A stretch of DNA of 64,000 bases from Accumulibacter sp. (GTDB taxonomy: Bacteria > Pseudomonadota > Gammaproteobacteria > Burkholderiales > Rhodocyclaceae). Position 1 is the first letter of the stretch. The number at the start of each line of letters is the position of its first letter. The stretch covers positions 56,757-120,756 of the forward strand of contig NZ_JAMTDQ010000046.1 in NCBI RefSeq assembly GCF_023806635.1. The letters are read 5' to 3'. The translations under genes were made by a program, and so were the position numbers. Below, in pieces: positions 49,930 through 59,971 of the stretch. Below the pieces are notes generated by a model. That model saw only the letters and a list, made by a program, of their open reading frames with translations, ran no database searches and had not been told where the DNA came from.

Positions 49930-51672
49930 CTACCCGTTGAGCTTCGCCAGCTGCTCCCGAATCTTCGCCGGCTCCTCATGGCGCAGCAGGCGGCGGACAA
50001 TCGGTGCCAGCTCGGTACAGTTGCTTTGCATGATCGTCTGCTTGACCGCGAGAATCTGCGCCGGATGCATCGAGAACTGCCGCAGCCCCATGCCCAGCAG
50101 CAGGCGTGTCAGCGACGGGTCCCCCGCCAACTCACCACAGATCGAAACCGGGATGTTGACCTTCTCGGCACTGGCGATGGTGTGCGCGAGCAGCATCAGC
50201 ACGGCCGGATGCAGTGGATCGTAGAGCGGCGCAACCTGTTCGTCACTGCGATCGATGGCCAGCGTGTATTGGATCAGGTCGTTGGTACCAATCGACAGGA
50301 AGTGCATGCGGCGCAGGAACAGGCCAACGGCCAGAGCCGCCGCCGGAATCTCGATCATCGCGCCAACCTCGATCGCCTCGTCAAAAGCGGCCCGTTCGCC
50401 GCGCAGGCTCGACTTCGCGCGCTCGATCGCCGCCAGCGTATGGTCGATCTCGTGGGCCTGCGAGAGCATTGGAATCAACAGCCTGATCCTGCCGTACTTC
50501 GACGCGCGCAGGATGGCACGCAACTGCGTCTGGAACATCTTTGGTTCGGCCAGCGACAGGCGGATCGCGCGCAGGCCGAGCGCCGGGTTGCTCTGCAGGC
50601 GTTCGCCGAGAACCTTCTCCGGATGCAGGTCCTTGTCGTAGCCGAGATCGAAGGTGCGAATGGTCACCGGCCGTCCCCCCATCCCCTTGACGACCGTGCT
50701 GTAGGCCTCGAACTGCTCTTCTTCGGTCGGCATGTCGCCCCGGTCGAGGAAGAGAAATTCGGTGCGGAACAGGCCGATGCCCTCGGCACCACCATCGAGT
50801 GCGTTCGCCACATCGCCGGGCAGCTCGATGTTGGCGTGCAGATCGATGTCGACGCCGTCGAGCGTCACCGAGCGCGCCGTCTTCAGACGCCTCAGCTTCG
50901 AGCGCTCGAGTTCGATCTGCGTCTTGCGCAACCGGTATTCGTCGAGTATCCGCGCATCGGGATTGACGATCAGCACGCCACGCGTGCCGTCGACGATCAA
51001 CACTTCCTTGTCGCGAATCAGCTGCCGGGCATTGTGCAGGCCGAGAACTGCGGGGATGCGCAGGCTGCGGGCGAGAATCGCGGTGTGCGAGGTCGAGCCG
51101 CCGACGTCGGTGACGAAGGCGGCAAAGTGATGCTCCTTGTAGGCGATGACGTCGGCCGGCGAGAGATCGTGCGCGACGACGATCAGGTTCTCCTCCTTCA
51201 ACCCCTTGCTCGACTTCAGCGCCATGCGACCCGGTTGACCGACGAGTTCCTTGATCACCCTTTCAACTACCTGGCGGACGTCGTAGCTGCGCTCGCGCAG
51301 GTACTGATCGTCGAACTTCTCGAACTGGTCGACCAGCACCTCCATCTGCTGCACCAGCGCCCACTCGGCGTTGCAGCGACGCTCGCGGATCAGATCCTTC
51401 GGTACCTCGGCCAGCTCGGGGTCGGACAGGATCATCGAGTGCAGGTCGATGAAAGCGCCAAACTCCGCCGAGCTGTGCTGCGTGCGGCCCTTGAGTGCCG
51501 CGAACTCATCGCGCACGCGCGCCAGCGCTGCTTCGAAGCGGGCAACCTCCTTGTCCACCATGCGTGGCGAGATCACCAGATGCGAAACCTCGAGCGTCGC
51601 GTGCGACATCAGGTGCGCCTGGCCGATCGCGATACCGGCCGACACCGGCAGGCCATGCAGGGTAAAACTCAT
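49930..51672 (-). CDS. ptsI: PTS enzyme I (PEP-protein phosphotransferase)
   Basis: EI takes phosphate from PEP and passes it to HPr. The 580-residue protein has the phospho-histidine in [19 protein letters not shown], the PEP-binding region [10 protein letters not shown] and C-terminal [10 protein letters not shown]. It follows the HPr gene by 7 bp. No sugar permease EIIB/C is nearby, indicating a regulatory or partial PTS. Confidence 0.95.
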   Translation of the reverse strand: MSFTLHGLPVSAGIAIGQAHLMSHATLEVSHLVISPRMVDKEVARFEAALARVRDEFAALKGRTQHSSAEFGAFIDLHSMILSDPELAEVPKDLIRERRCNAEWALVQQMEVLVDQFEKFDDQYLRERSYDVRQVVERVIKELVGQPGRMALKSSKGLKEENLIVVAHDLSPADVIAYKEHHFAAFVTDVGGSTSHTAILARSLRIPAVLGLHNARQLIRDKEVLIVDGTRGVLIVNPDARILDEYRLRKTQIELERSKLRRLKTARSVTLDGVDIDLHANIELPGDVANALDGGAEGIGLFRTEFLFLDRGDMPTEEEQFEAYSTVVKGMGGRPVTIRTFDLGYDKDLHPEKVLGERLQSNPALGLRAIRLSLAEPKMFQTQLRAILRASKYGRIRLLIPMLSQAHEIDHTLAAIERAKSSLRGERAAFDEAIEVGAMIEIPAAALAVGLFLRRMHFLSIGTNDLIQYTLAIDRSDEQVAPLYDPLHPAVLMLLAHTIASAEKVNIPVSICGELAGDPSLTRLLLGMGLRQFSMHPAQILAVKQTIMQSNCTELAPIVRRLLRHEEPAKIREQLAKLNG

Positions 51673-51679
51673 GCCACGT

Positions 51680-51949
51680 TCACTCCGCCTCTCCGAAGCG
51701 GCTGGCGATCAGATCGAGAATCGCCTCGTTCGCCGCCTGTTCATCCGCACCATCGGTCTCGACGATCACCGTGGAACCCTTGCCGGCCGCCAGCATCATC
51801 ACGCCCATGATGCTCTTGGCGTTGATCCGGCGACTCCCCTTCTCCATCCAGACCTCGCTGGCAAACCCACCCGCAAGCTGAGTCAGCTTGGCTGAAGCGC
51901 GCGCGTGCAACCCGAGCTTGTTGCGGATTTCGGCTTCGGCTCGTACCAT
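51680..51949 (-). CDS. ptsH: HPr
   Basis: The 89-residue phosphocarrier has GLHARASAKL with the active-site histidine at ~16 and NAKSIMGVMMLAA with the regulatory serine position (~47). It starts one base after the EIIA stop. It transfers phosphate from EI to EIIA. Confidence 0.95.
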   Translation of the reverse strand: MVRAEAEIRNKLGLHARASAKLTQLAGGFASEVWMEKGSRRINAKSIMGVMMLAAGKGSTVIVETDGADEQAANEAILDLIASRFGEAE

Positions 51950-52363
51950 TCAACCCTCCTCCACACCACTGCCCAGCGCCGGCGGCAACCTGACCACGCC
52001 GTCACGGGCGCCGCTGATCGCCTTCTGGACCATGGTGTCCATCCCGCGCTCGCGATAGGTCAGTGCCCGCAGCAACATCGGCAGGCTGAGCCCGGAGACC
52101 CCTTCGACACGACCCGGCGCGAGCAGCTTGAGGGCCAGGTTGCCGGGCGTCGCTCCGAAGACATCGGTCATCACGAGAACACCCTCGCCACCATCGACCT
52201 CCTGCAGCAACAGGCGCGCCAGTGGCAGGATGTCGAGCGGGTCGTCCTGCGCCGCAACACCGAGCTGCGCGATCAGTGGCGGCCGCTTGTTGAGCACGTG
52301 ACAGACGTTCTGGATGAGGCTCTCGCCGAAGGTCCCGTGCGTCACGAGAAATATACCGATCAT
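51950..52363 (-). CDS. PTS EIIA of the mannose/fructose family
   Basis: A 137-residue EIIA-Man-type domain protein opening MIGIFLVTHGTFGESLIQNV, with the active histidine in VTHG, and VLVMTDVFGATPGNLAL. It stands alone, with HPr and EI downstream and no EIIB/C, so it is likely a regulatory phosphoacceptor. A ~75-bp gap separates it from apbE upstream. Confidence 0.92.
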   Translation of the reverse strand: MIGIFLVTHGTFGESLIQNVCHVLNKRPPLIAQLGVAAQDDPLDILPLARLLLQEVDGGEGVLVMTDVFGATPGNLALKLLAPGRVEGVSGLSLPMLLRALTYRERGMDTMVQKAISGARDGVVRLPPALGSGVEEG

Positions 52364-52438
52364 TGCAGCATCCTTTGCGACAGGCCGCCATTCTAAGCCA
52401 TTCCGCCGCGCTCTCGACGGCGATCGCAGCGAGGGGCC

Positions 52439-53479
52439 TCAGGGCACGACTTCGAGCGCCCGCGGCCGCTCACCGACGAACTCCAGGCGACCCAGCATCG
52501 CCTTGCTGACCTGCCAGCGCCCGTCGCCGTCGACACGCAGGACATGCGCCACCTGCAACCGGCGGGCGAGGGCCGGCCAGTCGCTACCGGCTATGAACAA
52601 AGGCTTCGAAGCAGCGTCGGAAAGCGCTCCGGCCGCCGGGCGCGCCGTGATCAGCACCGTCAGGGCCTGCGTACCGGACGCCGGCCGCCCGCTGCGCGGA
52701 TCGAGGAGATGCGCGTAACGCGTGCCCGCGACCTCGAAGTAGCGCTGGTAATCACCCGAGGTGCCGACCGCCTCGCCATCGTCGAGTTCGACCGTCGCCA
52801 TCGGCCCGGGCTGCCGCGGGTGCTGGATTCCCACCCGCCAGCGCTGGCCATTGCGGCTACCGAGCACCATGACGTTGCCGCCAATGTTCACCAACGCATT
52901 GCCAACCCCCTGCGCGCGCAGGATGCCCGTCGCGCGATCGAGCGCAACCCCCTTGAGGTAACCGCCGAAATCGATTGCCAGCTCGCGCTGCCGGCTGCTC
53001 GCCTGCAGCCCGGTGAGGCGCAGATCGGCAATGCCCGGCTGCACGCTGCACCAGGCCGCCAGCGCCGCCCCATCCGGCAGGCCAGCCGGCAGCTCGTCCG
53101 ACTGAAACCCCCAGAGTTCGATCAGGCGACCGATGCCGGGGTCGAACAGCCCATCGCCGAGCCGCGCCAGACGCTGCGCATCGGCCAGCAGTTCTGCCAT
53201 CTCCTCGCTCACCGTCTGCACGCTGCCAGCCGCCAGGGCGGCGTTGAGCGCACTCAGCTCGGATGGCTTCCACGCGTGGTAGGTGCGGTGCAGGCGATCG
53301 AACTCGCGCAACACCGCGGCCGCTGCCGGCCGTGCCTGCGCTTCGGGCAGACCGGCGATCAGCACTTCGACGCGGGTGCCGAAGACGAAGGATTCCTGCT
53401 GGTACATCGGCGCCCTGTTGCAGGCGGCAGCGAGAACCCAGAGCAGAACGCCGGCGAAGACTAGGCAGCGGCCACGCAC
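52439..53479 (-). CDS. apbE: FAD:protein FMN transferase
   Basis: ApbE attaches FMN covalently to redox subunits such as those of NQR/RNF. From a GTG at 53479 the protein (346 residues) starts with a lipoprotein signal ending LAAAC. The ApbE core has FGTRVEV, AIDFGGYLKGVALDRA and LLDPRSGRPASG. The start overlaps the gshB stop by 19 bp. Metal-dependent; periplasmic lipoprotein by the signal. Confidence 0.9.
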   Translation of the reverse strand: MRGRCLVFAGVLLWVLAAACNRAPMYQQESFVFGTRVEVLIAGLPEAQARPAAAAVLREFDRLHRTYHAWKPSELSALNAALAAGSVQTVSEEMAELLADAQRLARLGDGLFDPGIGRLIELWGFQSDELPAGLPDGAALAAWCSVQPGIADLRLTGLQASSRQRELAIDFGGYLKGVALDRATGILRAQGVGNALVNIGGNVMVLGSRNGQRWRVGIQHPRQPGPMATVELDDGEAVGTSGDYQRYFEVAGTRYAHLLDPRSGRPASGTQALTVLITARPAAGALSDAASKPLFIAGSDWPALARRLQVAHVLRVDGDGRWQVSKAMLGRLEFVGERPRALEVVP

Positions 53480-54414
53480 CGACGCTCCAGCGCGGCGACG
53501 AACAGGGCCGCGGCGTCGAAACCTGTCTGCTCGGCGATCTCCACCATGCACGTCGGGCTGGTGACGTTGATCTCGGTCAACCAGTCGCCGATGACGTCGA
53601 GGCCGACCAGCAGCAGACCACGGGCGGCGAGTACCGGCGCCAGCGCGCCCGCGATCTCGAGGTCACGCGAAGTCAGAGGCCGCGCCACGCCCTTGCCGCC
53701 GGCAGCCAGGTTGCCACGTGTCTCGCCGGCCTTCGGGATCCGCGCCAGACAGTAGGGAACCACCTCGCCGGCGACGAGCAGGATACGCTTGTCACCGTCC
53801 GCGATCTCGGGAATGTAGCGCTGCGCCATGATCGTTCGCGCACCAGAGTGCGTCAGCGCCTCGACGATCACGTTGCGGTTGGGGTCGTCGTGGCGCACGT
53901 GAAAGACCTCGCTACCGCCCATGCCGCCGAGCGGCTTCAGGATCACGTCGCGCTCGGCATCGATGAAGGAGTGGATGATGCCGCTCTCCCGGGCGACCGT
54001 CGTCGGTACCGCGAAGCGGGCGAACTCGGTGATCGACAGTTTTTCCGGGTGATCGCGCAGGGCACGTGGCCGGTTGAAGATGCGCGCACCCTCGGCTTCA
54101 GCCCGCTCGAGCAACCAGGTGGTGGTGACGTACTCGATATCGAAGGGCGGATCCTTGCGCATCAGCACGGCGCGAAAATCACGCAGGGCGACGACGTGCC
54201 GATCGACCTCGACGAACCACTCGGTGTCGTCGGCGAGCATTTCAAGGTGCACCGCTTCCGCACACACGCCATGCAGCGCCGACCAGTGGATCGCCTCCTG
54301 CTGGATCGTCCACACGGCGTGTCCCGCCGCCTGGGCGGCACGCATGATGGCGATGCTCGTATCCTTGTAGGCCCGCAGCGACTGCAGGCGGTCGACGATG
54401 AATGCTAGGCGCAC
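53461..54414 (-). CDS. gshB: Glutathione synthetase
   Basis: An ATP-grasp enzyme joining glycine to gamma-glutamylcysteine. From GTG 54414 (317 residues) it has MRKDPPFDIEYVTTTWLLE, VILKPLGGMGGSEVFHV and LDVIGDWLTEINVTSPT. The GTG overlaps the gshA stop by 10 bp. Length is standard. Confidence 0.95.
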   Translation of the reverse strand: MRLAFIVDRLQSLRAYKDTSIAIMRAAQAAGHAVWTIQQEAIHWSALHGVCAEAVHLEMLADDTEWFVEVDRHVVALRDFRAVLMRKDPPFDIEYVTTTWLLERAEAEGARIFNRPRALRDHPEKLSITEFARFAVPTTVARESGIIHSFIDAERDVILKPLGGMGGSEVFHVRHDDPNRNVIVEALTHSGARTIMAQRYIPEIADGDKRILLVAGEVVPYCLARIPKAGETRGNLAAGGKGVARPLTSRDLEIAGALAPVLAARGLLLVGLDVIGDWLTEINVTSPTCMVEIAEQTGFDAAALFVAALERRCVAAA

Positions 54415-55715
54415 GGCAGCGGCTCCTTGATGGGGGCAGTACGTTCGAGCTCGACGGAGGCAGCCAGCTGCGCCAGGCGGGCGACGACGCCGTAGGCATA
54501 GAAGCGGTTTGGCGCCGCGTCCGGGTTCTGGCAATGGTCGGGCAGCGAGCAGCTGGTCGCGAAGGCGAGAGGCTGGAAATGCATTCCCGGCGCATTCAGG
54601 TTCTCGTCCGGACCCCGCCCGCTGTGCACCCGGTAGAAGCCGCCGACGACGAAGCGGTCGATCATGTAGACCACCGGTTCGGCGACCCCCTCCTCGCTGC
54701 CGCTGCCGACCCGTTCGAAGCTGTGCACACCTTCCTGGATGATCACCTGGGACACCGCCAGGCCCTCCTTGATCACCGACATCTTGTTGCGCTGCCGGCG
54801 GCTGAGGCCCGTCACCTGCGCCGCATCCTTGACCGTCATCACCCCCATGCCGTAGGTTCCGGCGTCCGCCTTGACCACGACGTACGGCGTTTCCTCGATC
54901 CCGTACTGGCGGTACTTCTCGCGAATCAGTTCGAGCACCGCGTCCACATTCGCAGCGAGACACTCTTCCCCCTGCCGCTGATGAAAGTTGACACTGCTGC
55001 AGACCGAAAAGTAGGGATTGATCCGCCACGCGTCGATGCCCGTCAGCCGCGCGAAGTCGCTCGCCACCGTGTCGTAGGCGGCGAAGTGGTTCGACTTCCG
55101 GCGCAGCGCCCAACCGGCGTGCAGCGGTGGCAGGACGAACTGCTCGTCGAGGTCGCGCAGCACCTCCGGAATCCCCGCCGAAAGGTCGTTGTTGAGCAGA
55201 ATGGCGCAGGGCTCGAAGCCGCCCAGCCCAAGCCGCGACCCGTTGCGCTGCAGCGGCTCGAGCAGCAGCGTCGTGCCATCGGCAAGCTCCACCGGCGTCG
55301 GCCGCTCGATCCCGGGCAGCAACGATCCGAGACGAACCTCCAGTCCGGTCAGGCGCAGGAACTTCGCGATCTGGGCGACGTTCTGCAAGTAGAAAAGGTT
55401 GCGCGTGTGGTTTTCCGGGATCAGCAGCAGGCGCTTGGCGTCCGGGCAGATGCGGTCCACAGCCGTCATCGCTGCCTGGACGCAGAGCGGCAGGAAGGTC
55501 GCTTCGAGGTTGTTGAAGCCGCCGGGAAACAGGTTCATGTCCACCGGCGCCAGCTTGAAACCCGCATTGCGCAGGTCGACCGAGCCATAGAAAGGCGGCG
55601 TGTGCTCCTGCCATTGGGCGCGGAACCAGCGCTCGATCTCGGGCATCAGGTCGAGGAAACGCCTTTCGATCTCGAGCAGCGGACCATCAAGTGCGGTTTT
55701 CAGATGTGGGACCAT
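54405..55715 (-). CDS. gshA: Glutamate--cysteine ligase (Acidithiobacillus-type)
   Basis: The 436-residue enzyme is the proteobacterial form related to the T. ferrooxidans GshA, not the E. coli one. It opens MVPHLKTALDGPLLEIERRF and has VVVKADAGTYGMGVMTVKDA and VYMIDRFVVGGFYRVHSG. It makes gamma-glutamylcysteine and is followed by gshB. It starts 50 bp after the methyltransferase gene. Confidence 0.93.
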   Translation of the reverse strand: MVPHLKTALDGPLLEIERRFLDLMPEIERWFRAQWQEHTPPFYGSVDLRNAGFKLAPVDMNLFPGGFNNLEATFLPLCVQAAMTAVDRICPDAKRLLLIPENHTRNLFYLQNVAQIAKFLRLTGLEVRLGSLLPGIERPTPVELADGTTLLLEPLQRNGSRLGLGGFEPCAILLNNDLSAGIPEVLRDLDEQFVLPPLHAGWALRRKSNHFAAYDTVASDFARLTGIDAWRINPYFSVCSSVNFHQRQGEECLAANVDAVLELIREKYRQYGIEETPYVVVKADAGTYGMGVMTVKDAAQVTGLSRRQRNKMSVIKEGLAVSQVIIQEGVHSFERVGSGSEEGVAEPVVYMIDRFVVGGFYRVHSGRGPDENLNAPGMHFQPLAFATSCSLPDHCQNPDAAPNRFYAYGVVARLAQLAASVELERTAPIKEPLPCA

Positions 55716-55765
55716 GGGCTCCAGTTTTCCTCGCCGATGCGCTCATCCGGCTGCGCGGCAATCTT

Positions 55766-57001
55766 TCATTCTACACCGCGAGCCGGCAGCAGGTCTCGCA
55801 GCGGGCCGGGAAGCGGAGTCTGCTCGAGGCTGCGTTGGGTGAACAGGAAGCGGCCATCGCAGACGAAACCGAGATCCAGCCAGTCGACGGTGTTCAGCGC
55901 ATCCGCCAGTTGCTGCACGGGAAGTAGCGGATCGTGCGGAAAGATTGCCAGCACCGCCCCATCATAATGCGTACACGAATGGCAGAAGAACGGGCGCGGG
56001 CTGCGCGTCTTGCCGTTGACATAGACACGCGGCAAGGCCGACTGATGATAGCCGCGCCCCCAGTGCCACCAGTTGGACTCGTCGAAGGACCGGATGCGGC
56101 GCGTGATCAGGCGTTCCTTGTGCGGCAGCAGGACCGCTGGCGGCGGTTCGCCGGCTTCACACCACAGCATGCGCCGCGTCCTGCCGCTGCGCACCGTCGC
56201 CGAGCAGACGAAGTCGCGATTGCCGTACACCTCGCTGGCGTAAAGCTCGTCGGCGCCGGAGACCGCGCCAACCTTGACGAAGGCGATGTCGGCCAGGTGC
56301 AGGTCGTAATCGCCGCGCGTGAACAGAAGGTGGCCGCCGCTCTCGACGAAATGGCGCTCGTCCCACTGCAGCCGCGCCAGGCCTGCCAGCCCGTAGGCGA
56401 CGCCCTGCGCCGCATGGCGCGTCCGGCGCGAAAAATTCCCGCGCTCGAAACGCCAGATGGCGCAATTCGGCGTTGCATCGTCGAACAACCGGGAATCGCC
56501 GAGTTCGACGAAGTCGGTGATGGTCCCCGCCGTGTACAGCAGACGGTTGAGCGGCACCGCCGACGTTGCCTTGAGGAAATCGCGCGGGGTGATGAAGACG
56601 AGTTCGCCACCGGGGGCGAGATGCCGCAGGCACTTCTCGATGAAGAACAGATAGAGATTGGCACGTCCATCGAGCACGCTTCGTCGGACGAGGCGGCGGG
56701 TCTCGACGGCGATGTCCTGGTAGCGCACATAGGGCGGATTGCCGATCACCGTGGCGAACGACTCTTCGGCCGGCAGGGCAAAGAAATCCATGACGCGAGC
56801 GCCCGGCGGCGCGTGGCGCGGATCGATCTCGATGCCGACGGCGAACGGGAAGTGCTGCAGGAAGGCGCCGTCGCCGCAGGCGGGCTCGAGGACGCGACCA
56901 CGATTGCGCACCAGCGAGAGCATCAGTTCGACGATCGCCGGCGGCGTGAACACCTGCCCGAGACGGCTGACGTCCAGTTCGGGCTGCGCGGCCACCATCA
57001 C
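55766..57001 (-). CDS. Orphan Eco57I/TaqI-type N6-adenine DNA methyltransferase
   Basis: The 411-residue protein has the SAM motif LEPACGDGAFLQHF and the catalytic NPPYVRYQDI (motif IV, adenine N6 type), placing it with gamma-type Eco57I/M.TaqI enzymes. It begins MMVAAQPELDVSRLGQVFTPP. No restriction endonuclease is adjacent; neighbours are creA and gshA. It could be a lone regulatory methyltransferase or a fragmentary restriction-modification remnant; I see no reason to link it to the broken island at 11.9-22.7 kb. Confidence 0.88.
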   Translation of the reverse strand: MMVAAQPELDVSRLGQVFTPPAIVELMLSLVRNRGRVLEPACGDGAFLQHFPFAVGIEIDPRHAPPGARVMDFFALPAEESFATVIGNPPYVRYQDIAVETRRLVRRSVLDGRANLYLFFIEKCLRHLAPGGELVFITPRDFLKATSAVPLNRLLYTAGTITDFVELGDSRLFDDATPNCAIWRFERGNFSRRTRHAAQGVAYGLAGLARLQWDERHFVESGGHLLFTRGDYDLHLADIAFVKVGAVSGADELYASEVYGNRDFVCSATVRSGRTRRMLWCEAGEPPPAVLLPHKERLITRRIRSFDESNWWHWGRGYHQSALPRVYVNGKTRSPRPFFCHSCTHYDGAVLAIFPHDPLLPVQQLADALNTVDWLDLGFVCDGRFLFTQRSLEQTPLPGPLRDLLPARGVE

Positions 57002-57083
57002 GGCCTCCGCTGCTGCGTCACCGGCACACCGGGCAGCCGTTCGACAAGGCTTTGGCGACCGCTGGCGAGCCGCAGGTGCAGCA

Positions 57084-57563
57084 TCAGCGCCCGCCCCACG
57101 GCATCAGCGGCACGGTTGAAATACTGTTCGCCGGCGCGCCGTCGATCAGCTTGCGACTGATCGCGAGATAGATCAGTGTCCGGTTCGCTTCGTCCCACAT
57201 CCGGACGACACGCGTTTCCTTGAACAGCACCGACGTATCGCCCGAGAACACCGTCGCCTCCTTCGGCAGCTTGTCCGGCAGGCTGATCGGACCGGTCTGC
57301 CGACAGGCAAGCGAAAACTGCGACGGGTCCTCGGCCAGGCCGAGCGAACCGCTGACACCACCGGTACGCGCCTGGCTGACGTGACAGGTGACACCGGGTA
57401 CCTTCGGGTCGGGGAAACTCTCGACGCAGACGCGGTGGTTCGCACCGACCAGCTTCCACTCGGTCGTCACGCATCCCACCTGCTCCGCCTGCACGGCCAC
57501 GGCCACGACGAAGCACGCGCTACCGGCGGCAACGACGCGGAAAGGGTTGTTCCAGCTGCGCAT
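57084..57563 (-). CDS. creA: CreA family protein
   Basis: A 159-residue secreted protein with signal peptide (VVAAGSACFVVAVAVQAEQ). CreA-family features include TEWKLVGANHRVCVESFPDP and CHVSQARTGGVSGSLGLAEDP. The function of CreA is unknown. It lies 40 bp after parC. Confidence 0.9.
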   Translation of the reverse strand: MRSWNNPFRVVAAGSACFVVAVAVQAEQVGCVTTEWKLVGANHRVCVESFPDPKVPGVTCHVSQARTGGVSGSLGLAEDPSQFSLACRQTGPISLPDKLPKEATVFSGDTSVLFKETRVVRMWDEANRTLIYLAISRKLIDGAPANSISTVPLMPWGGR

Positions 57564-57603
57564 TGCTTGTCCTCCTTCATTGCCGGCCGCGGCTGGCCGC
57601 AGC

Positions 57604-59946
57604 TCAACCGAGCCAGTGGTCCAGCGTCATGTTGCCCAGTGGCCCGACCGGCGCGCCACGTCGGGCACGCTGACCGAGATGCCGCTCCTCCGACGGCAGC
57701 GTCTTTGGCCGGTTGCGCACGCTTCCCCTGATTGCCACCCGTGGCCCCCGGGTGGCAATCACCGCGCGCAGCGTTTCTCCTGCACGCAGGCCGATGATCT
57801 GGACCCCCTTGCCGCTGGCGAGGCGCTTCATCTGCTCGAGCGGAAAGATCAACAGGCGCCCGTCGCTGGACAACGCGCCGAGATGGTCTGCAGCGGCAAG
57901 CCGGATCGGTGGCAGGATGCTGGCACCGTCCTCGACGCTGACGACGGCCTTGCCGGCTCTCTGCCGTGACAACAGGTCGCCGTAGGTACAGATGAAACCA
58001 TAGCCCGAGGTCTTGGCGATCAGGATCGCTTCTTCTGTCTGGCCGGTGAGGACATGCGCAATCCGGCCGCTGCCGAGGTCGACGAACGAAGAGAGTGGCG
58101 CGCCCATGCCGCGACCGTCGGGCAGGCCGGCAATCGCGACGGTAAATGCCCGTCCCTCGCTCGAAACGATCACCAGCGAGTCGACCGAGCGGCACTCCAG
58201 CGCCGCCCCCGCCCGGTCGCCGTCCTTGTAGGCAACACCGGAGAGATCGAGTCCGTGCCCCTGCCGGACGCGCGCCCAGCCCTTCTCGGAAATGATCACG
58301 GTCACTGCTTCGTCGCTGACCGCAGCCACCTCCGAACGCGACGCCGTCGCTGCCGGTTCGATGACCGTCCGCCGCGCATCACCATACTTGTCCGCGTCGG
58401 CCTTGATCTCGCGCACCACCTGGCGCCGCAGCAGCGCATCGCTGCCGAGCAGTTTCAGCAGGCCCTCGCGCTCGCTGCGCAGCCGCTCGAGTTCCTGTTC
58501 GATGCGGATCCCCTCCAGGCGGGCGAGCTGCCGCAGGCGGATCTCGAGGATGTCTTCCGCCTGTCGATCGGAGAGCACGAAGCGGGCGATCAGTGCCGCC
58601 TTGGGATCGTCGGCTTCGCGGATGATCCGGATCACTTCGTCGATGTTGAGGAAGACGACGTGCCGGCCTTCGAGAATGTGAATCCGGTCATCGGCCTTCT
58701 GCAGACGATGAGCGGTCCGCCGGCGCACGGTCCGGATACGGAAGGTGCACCATTCGCCGAGCAGCTCGGGCAGCGACTTCTGGCACGGACGACCATCGAT
58801 GCCGACGGCGACGAGGTTGATCGCTGCCGACGTTTCGAGACTGGTATGCGCGAGCAGCAGCGCCACGAACTCGTTGCGGTCGATGCGCGAACTGCTCGGC
58901 TCGAAGACCAGCCGCACGTCGTCGTCCTTGCCCGACTCGTCGCGCGCACGGTCGAGCTGTGATGCCATCAGCGTCTTGAGCTGCGCCGCCGACTGGTCGA
59001 TGGTCTTCTTGCCCGGCTTGACCTGTGGGTTGATCAATGCGCCGATCTCGGCCAGCACCTTCGCCGACGAGACACCGGGCGGCAGCTCGCGAACCACCAG
59101 TTGCCAGGCCCCGCGTGCCATTTCCTCGAACTCGTAGCGCGCCCGCACGCGCAGCGTGCCGCGGCCGCTGCCGTAGGCGGCAGCAATGTCGGCCGGCGAG
59201 GAAATGATCTGCCCGCCGCCCGGGTAGTCCGGTCCGGGAACGTGCTGCAGCAGTTGCTCGAGGCCGGCCTGCGGCTGTTCGATCAGGTGGATCGCGGCTG
59301 CGGCGACCTCATGCAGATTGTGCGGCGGAATCTCGGTCGCCATGCCGACGGCGATGCCCGAGGATCCGTTGAGCAGGACGAAGGGCAGCCGGGCCGGCAG
59401 GCAGGCCGGTTCGTCGAAGGAGCCGTCATAGTTCGGCTGGAAATCGACCGTCCCCTCGCCGAGTTCGGCCAGCAGCAACTCGGCGATCGGCGTCAGGCGT
59501 GCCTCGGTATAGCGCATGGCTGCCGCATTGTCGCCATCGCGCGAACCAAAGTTGCCCTGCCCGTCGACCAGCGGGTAGCGCAGCATGAACGGCTGCGCGA
59601 CGCGCACCATGGCATCGTAGGCGGAGGTGTCGCCGTGCGGATGGTACTTGCCGATGACGTCGCCGACGACCCGTGCCGATTTGACCGGCTTCGCCGTCGC
59701 CGACAGACCGAGTTCGCGCATGGCGAAGAGGACACGCCTCTGTACGGGCTTCAGGCCGTCCTTGACGTCCGGCAGCGCGCGTCCCTTGACGACCGCCACC
59801 GCGTACTCGAGGTAGTCGCGCGCCGCCGACTCGTGCAGCAGGATGCTGTCGTCGTCCGACGCGGGCGGCGCGGGCGGTTGTGGCGGCACTGCCGGCGGCG
59901 CCGGGGGCAGGTCGTCGAACAGGTCGGGGGTCGGGTCTTTCCTCAC
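57604..59946 (-). CDS. parC: DNA topoisomerase IV subunit A
   Basis: ParC carries the DNA-cleaving tyrosine of topoisomerase IV. I choose a GTG at 59946 with AAGGTGA upstream, giving ~780 residues; an ATG at 59985 would overlap parE. After a short Pro-rich leader, [17 protein letters not shown] and the active-site region [17 protein letters not shown] (Tyr in AAMRYTE) are present, with the QRR-type [16 protein letters not shown] quinolone region. The C-terminal beta-propeller domain follows. It lies 25 bp after parE. Confidence 0.95.
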   Translation of the reverse strand: MRKDPTPDLFDDLPPAPPAVPPQPPAPPASDDDSILLHESAARDYLEYAVAVVKGRALPDVKDGLKPVQRRVLFAMRELGLSATAKPVKSARVVGDVIGKYHPHGDTSAYDAMVRVAQPFMLRYPLVDGQGNFGSRDGDNAAAMRYTEARLTPIAELLLAELGEGTVDFQPNYDGSFDEPACLPARLPFVLLNGSSGIAVGMATEIPPHNLHEVAAAAIHLIEQPQAGLEQLLQHVPGPDYPGGGQIISSPADIAAAYGSGRGTLRVRARYEFEEMARGAWQLVVRELPPGVSSAKVLAEIGALINPQVKPGKKTIDQSAAQLKTLMASQLDRARDESGKDDDVRLVFEPSSSRIDRNEFVALLLAHTSLETSAAINLVAVGIDGRPCQKSLPELLGEWCTFRIRTVRRRTAHRLQKADDRIHILEGRHVVFLNIDEVIRIIREADDPKAALIARFVLSDRQAEDILEIRLRQLARLEGIRIEQELERLRSEREGLLKLLGSDALLRRQVVREIKADADKYGDARRTVIEPAATASRSEVAAVSDEAVTVIISEKGWARVRQGHGLDLSGVAYKDGDRAGAALECRSVDSLVIVSSEGRAFTVAIAGLPDGRGMGAPLSSFVDLGSGRIAHVLTGQTEEAILIAKTSGYGFICTYGDLLSRQRAGKAVVSVEDGASILPPIRLAAADHLGALSSDGRLLIFPLEQMKRLASGKGVQIIGLRAGETLRAVIATRGPRVAIRGSVRNRPKTLPSEERHLGQRARRGAPVGPLGNMTLDHWLG

Positions 59947-59971
59947 TTGCGGCTCACCTTCGCTCGTCCGG

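Noticed and set aside
55766-57001. Orphan methyltransferase as the missing methylation part of the island system
   Set aside because: It is 33 kb away, embedded among core genes, and nothing in the sequence links the two.
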